A DNA stretch of 64,000 bases from Mucilaginibacter gossypiicola. Its GTDB lineage: Bacteria > Bacteroidota > Bacteroidia > Sphingobacteriales > Sphingobacteriaceae. Position numbers and translations under genes: made by a program. Positions 61,463 through 64,000 of the stretch are shown here, in pieces. The stretch is from contig NZ_FOCL01000007.1 of the NCBI RefSeq assembly GCF_900110105.1, forward strand, positions 124,001-188,000. The letters are read 5' to 3'. The notes under the pieces are model-generated. The model saw nothing but the letters and a program-made list of their open reading frames with translations. It searched no databases and was not told where the DNA came from. Every line of letters starts with the position of its first letter. Positions within the stretch are counted from its first letter, which is position 1.

Positions 61463-62398
61463 TCATTTTCTTGAAAATTGTGGTTGAATTTTGTTTAAAT
61501 GTTTGGTTATTGATTTTAATTGATTTTTAAGCTGTTCTATTTGCCGCATGTTTTTTTGGTTAATAATGTCTTGTTCTTTTTCCTTCTTATCCTTCTCAAG
61601 TAAGTAAAGGGTCAGTTCTTCCACTTTTTTTACCAATAGTGTATTCATCTTTCCCAAATCAATCCCTTCATCATTTACCTGCTTCGCCGCGGGTAAATCA
61701 GGGAGATGTCCATATTGGTCAATGTAGTTTTTAACTTCCGTTAATGATGGTAAGGGATAAGCTTTTTCAAAAACATAATCGGGCCAGGCGCTTTGTGCCT
61801 GTACAGTTACTGCTTCTGCAATTGCTGCACCGCCTACTGCCAGTGCATAGGTTGCTGCTTTGGCATTGTTAGTAACATTGATAGCAAGCCTGCCGGTTAA
61901 CTCGTTAGTATAAGTTGGTTTTGGAACCCGCAGCGTGCCTGCTGTTGTAATCGTCTGCGGATCACCAAGCGTAATAGTAGGTCCATTTCCAGTTGTATAA
62001 CGAAAAAGTATGCGGACCTGCTTCCACGGGTTGGGGCAATTAGCTATGAGCACTGCTTGTGTTGCTGATATAGATTTTAGTTCAAGCGTAACATTGGGTG
62101 TAACAACATCTTGTTGTAATCCGTAACCCGGTGTTGAAAAGTTTACAAATACCTTAAAATTGGCTACAACAGGCATGGTATATCCCCAATTACTTGTGCC
62201 GTCTATGATTTGACCTACTAAGGTGGCACCTGTATAAAGCGCTACAGCACTTGTGTTTATTGTGGCAACAATTCGTTCTCCTGTAATATCTGTTCCGCCT
62301 TGGTTCCATTCATATACTGTTGTTGGGTTTTGGTTGCTTTGTGCATTGGCACAGGTTATTGCTACGATACAAATAAAAGATAAAAGAAGTTTTTTCAT
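61463..62398 (-). CDS. Secreted protein with C-terminal coiled coil (cell-surface/tail-fibre-like)
   Basis: A 311-residue exported protein (signal peptide 1-19, CANA|QSN). The N-terminal part (about 25-200) is beta-rich and of unknown fold. At about 205-260 comes the common Bacteroidota motif WPDYVFEKAYPLPSLTEVKNYI and GHLPDLPAAKQVNDEGIDLGKMNTLL, also found at the end of tail-fibre and surface proteins, followed by a coiled coil (about 255-305, KKVEELTLYLLEKDKKEKEQDII). It converges with the TonB receptor gene (34 bp apart). It probably forms trimers at the cell surface; function unknown. Confidence 0.65.
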   Translation of the reverse strand: MKKLLLSFICIVAITCANAQSNQNPTTVYEWNQGGTDITGERIVATINTSAVALYTGATLVGQIIDGTSNWGYTMPVVANFKVFVNFSTPGYGLQQDVVTPNVTLELKSISATQAVLIANCPNPWKQVRILFRYTTGNGPTITLGDPQTITTAGTLRVPKPTYTNELTGRLAINVTNNAKAATYALAVGGAAIAEAVTVQAQSAWPDYVFEKAYPLPSLTEVKNYIDQYGHLPDLPAAKQVNDEGIDLGKMNTLLVKKVEELTLYLLEKDKKEKEQDIINQKNMRQIEQLKNQLKSITKHLNKIQPQFSRK

Positions 62399-62695
62399 GA
62401 TAGGGGTTTAGATTGATAAAGGAAGATACATATAGTTTCAGGGAACTCGGTATTGTGCGAAGTTTCCTGGGATACTAAAAATCAGAATTTTAAGCTGGAG
62501 ATTAAAGGCATGATATCGGATAAGGTTGGTTCAGTTAATAAATATATATAGTTTTCATTTACAACTAAGCCAATGTTGAAAAAAGATTAAAAAGGAGCCT
62601 ATTAAAAGCGAACAAGGGCCAGCGCTATATCAACAAATAAATACTGATTGTGCGGGTGCACGCAGAATAATTGCCACCTCATTTATAGGGCAACT
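62399..62695. other. Intergenic region (297 bp), nothing recognised
   Basis: AT-rich, between the end of the leftward sigma-factor gene and the start of the leftward coiled-coil protein gene. No gene, clear terminator or shared element was seen. Confidence 0.5.
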
Positions 62696-63286
62696 TTAGT
62701 GACGAAAAAGCAACAACCGGAAAAAAACAACAGCCGTTGAAGTATATTTCAAGCAGCTTCTAAGGTGTTTCAACGCCACTGTGATCTGATTTTCGACGGT
62801 ACGTTTGGAAACCCCGAAACTGTCGGCTATTTCCTGGTTCGACAGGTTTTTCACCCGGCTTAAATAAAAGATCTCCTGGCATCGCTTTGGCAGCTGTATC
62901 AAATATTGCTGTAATTCCTGCTGAAGTTCCAGTTCAATTAAATGGTCTTCGCCTTCGTTGTTGTGAAAAGGTTCATTTTCAGGATGGGCATCGCCCAAAA
63001 CTAAAGTAAGCGGTTTTGCGGCCCGCATACGGTTATATACCTGGTAACGTGCGGCCGTAAGCATAAACGTTGGGAATGATTCTATTTCGAGTGTTTGGCG
63101 CCTGTTCCAGATATTCAGGAAAATATCGTGTACCAGTTCTTCGCTTGTTTCCTGGTTTTTGAGATAGCCCTTTGCCAGTTTATAAAGCCTTACCCAGTAC
63201 CTTTCAAACAGGGCAGTAAAAGCCACCTCGTCGTTATTACGTACGGCATTCCACAACTCGGCATCTGTTAAGGACGTGTAAAGCAT
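62696..63286 (-). CDS. ECF sigma factor divergent from a FecR gene
   Basis: A 196-residue ECF sigma factor. Region 2 (about 22-90): FTALFERYWVRLYKLAKGYL and EELVHDIFLNIWNRRQTLEI. Region 4 (about 130-180): LIQLPKRCQEIFYLSRVKNLSNQEIADSFGVSKRTVENQI, with the hydrophobic C-terminal end VVFFRLLLF. It matches the SusCD-linked group. Its partner is probably the FecR gene on the other strand, 139 bp away. This back-to-back layout differs from the co-directional cassette at 26872. Confidence 0.92.
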   Translation of the reverse strand: MLYTSLTDAELWNAVRNNDEVAFTALFERYWVRLYKLAKGYLKNQETSEELVHDIFLNIWNRRQTLEIESFPTFMLTAARYQVYNRMRAAKPLTLVLGDAHPENEPFHNNEGEDHLIELELQQELQQYLIQLPKRCQEIFYLSRVKNLSNQEIADSFGVSKRTVENQITVALKHLRSCLKYTSTAVVFFRLLLFRH

Positions 63287-63425
63287 ATAATTGGTTAGGT
63301 AAATGTATAAAAAGAGGCGCTAATTTTTAAAATTTTAAAGAAAGTGACAGAAAGTTCAAAAAAGTATGTGTGTACTATAGGAGAATCTACACTTACCTTT
63401 TGTAAACCTCAGATCATAATACTTA

Positions 63426-64000
63426 ATGATAAGCAAAGAAGAGTTTTTGGTACTATACCAAAAGTATCTCGATGGTGAATGTTCTCCTGCCGAGAAAGAA
63501 TTGCTGGCTGCATACAGTGACGATATGCACCTGCCCGATGACGTATGGACGGAGGATGATACCGACCCACTGGAGGTGCGTACACGGATTTGGCAAAAAC
63601 TAAGTGAAAGCAGACAGGAAACCATTGTTTTAATGCCTAAGCGTGCCAACTACAGGTGGCTGTGGGCTGCTGCTGCTTTGGCCGGCATAGCAGTACTTGC
63701 AGGTCTACTTTTTATACCTCATGCTAAAGTGAATAACATGGCTGGTGTTGTCAGTTCAAAAACTGAAACTAAAATATTACCCGGAGGTAATAAAGCATAC
63801 CTCACATTGGCGAACGGCAGCAAGATAGTACTTGATGATGCCAAAAATGGCCAGTTGGCAGCACGGGCAGGTGTAAAAGTAAGTAAGACGTCCAACGGTT
63901 TAGTGGTTTATAAATTTGACAGAAAACCTACCGAGCAGGGGCAGGCAGCCATCCCCCAAATCAATACCATAACCACACCACGGGGTGGCCAATACCAGGT
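63426..64000 (+). CDS. FecR-family anti-sigma factor (partial, right edge)
   Basis: Open from ATG 63426 to the end of the window (191 codons visible). The cytoplasmic N-terminus reads MISKEEFLVLYQKYLDGECSPAEKELLAAY. A membrane helix lies at about 76-97 (RWLWAAAALAGIAVLAGLLF). The periplasmic part starts ILPGGNKAYLTLANGSKIVLDDA and reaches the start of the FecR domain (TTPRGGQYQV). A SusC and SusD pair would be expected just outside the window to the right. It is divergent from the sigma gene at 62696-63286. Confidence 0.9.
   Translation, partial: MISKEEFLVLYQKYLDGECSPAEKELLAAYSDDMHLPDDVWTEDDTDPLEVRTRIWQKLSESRQETIVLMPKRANYRWLWAAAALAGIAVLAGLLFIPHAKVNNMAGVVSSKTETKILPGGNKAYLTLANGSKIVLDDAKNGQLAARAGVKVSKTSNGLVVYKFDRKPTEQGQAAIPQINTITTPRGGQYQ

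Noticed and set aside
1..64000. tRNA, rRNA, CRISPR, insertion sequences, prophage, riboswitches
   Set aside because: No cloverleaf, repeat-spacer array, transposase, phage structural gene or recognisable aptamer was seen on either strand.

Overview
The window is chromosomal DNA from a member of the Bacteroidota, most likely a soil or plant-associated Sphingobacteriaceae close to Mucilaginibacter or Pedobacter. The reasons are two SusC/SusD pairs, FecR-type anti-sigma factors next to ECF sigma factors, promoters with the Bacteroidota -7 box (TAnnTTTG, usually TACTTTTG), and weak Shine-Dalgarno sequences. I saw no tRNA, rRNA, CRISPR array, insertion sequence or phage gene.

Layout. 1-3.1 kb: an ECF sigma factor with a membrane partner cut by the left edge, and a secreted glycosidase-like protein. 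3.3-25.7 kb: an accessory region of small detoxification-type enzymes. It holds four serine- or aspartate-dependent alpha/beta hydrolases, an epoxide hydrolase joined to a catalase, an aldehyde dehydrogenase, a haem-binding/cytochrome P460 protein, two MFS transporters, a secreted RidA, a UGT-like glycosyltransferase, and a propeller histidine kinase with its LuxR-type response regulator. 25.9-33.6 kb: an orphan paralogous response regulator, then an ECF sigma, FecR, SusC (with STN domain) and SusD cassette. 33.7-38.9 kb: two paralogous TPR kinases on either side of an NtrC-type regulator. 38.9-51.3 kb: a compact polysaccharide utilisation locus with a LacI regulator, GH115, SusC/SusD and GH2. 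51.3-58 kb: an ArsR/SRPBCC/membrane-protein operon, a YncE-phosphoesterase fusion and two tandem paralogous lipoproteins. 58-64 kb: an AraC regulator with a TonB-dependent receptor, a secreted coiled-coil protein, and an ECF sigma divergent from a FecR gene cut by the right edge.

The most interesting signals are in the promoters. (1) Five promoters between 16.5 and 24.4 kb carry an inverted repeat CCCC-N6-GGGGAT exactly 22 nt before a -7 box. They serve the propeller kinase/regulator pair itself and its neighbours (MFS, RidA, glycosyltransferase, a small secreted-protein operon). This looks like a local two-component regulon and also corrects the kinase start. (2) Four promoters of hydrolase-region genes share TTTGT(C/A) followed by a GTT-containing block, 47-48 bp before the -7 box, with two weaker candidates. 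(3) Four CAATCGATTG palindromes mark the LacI operators of the utilisation locus. (4) Smaller candidate operators lie next to the ArsR and AraC genes, and a CATGAAAT palindrome recurs before regulator genes. One of the two paralogous kinases has Asp where the phospho-accepting His is expected.
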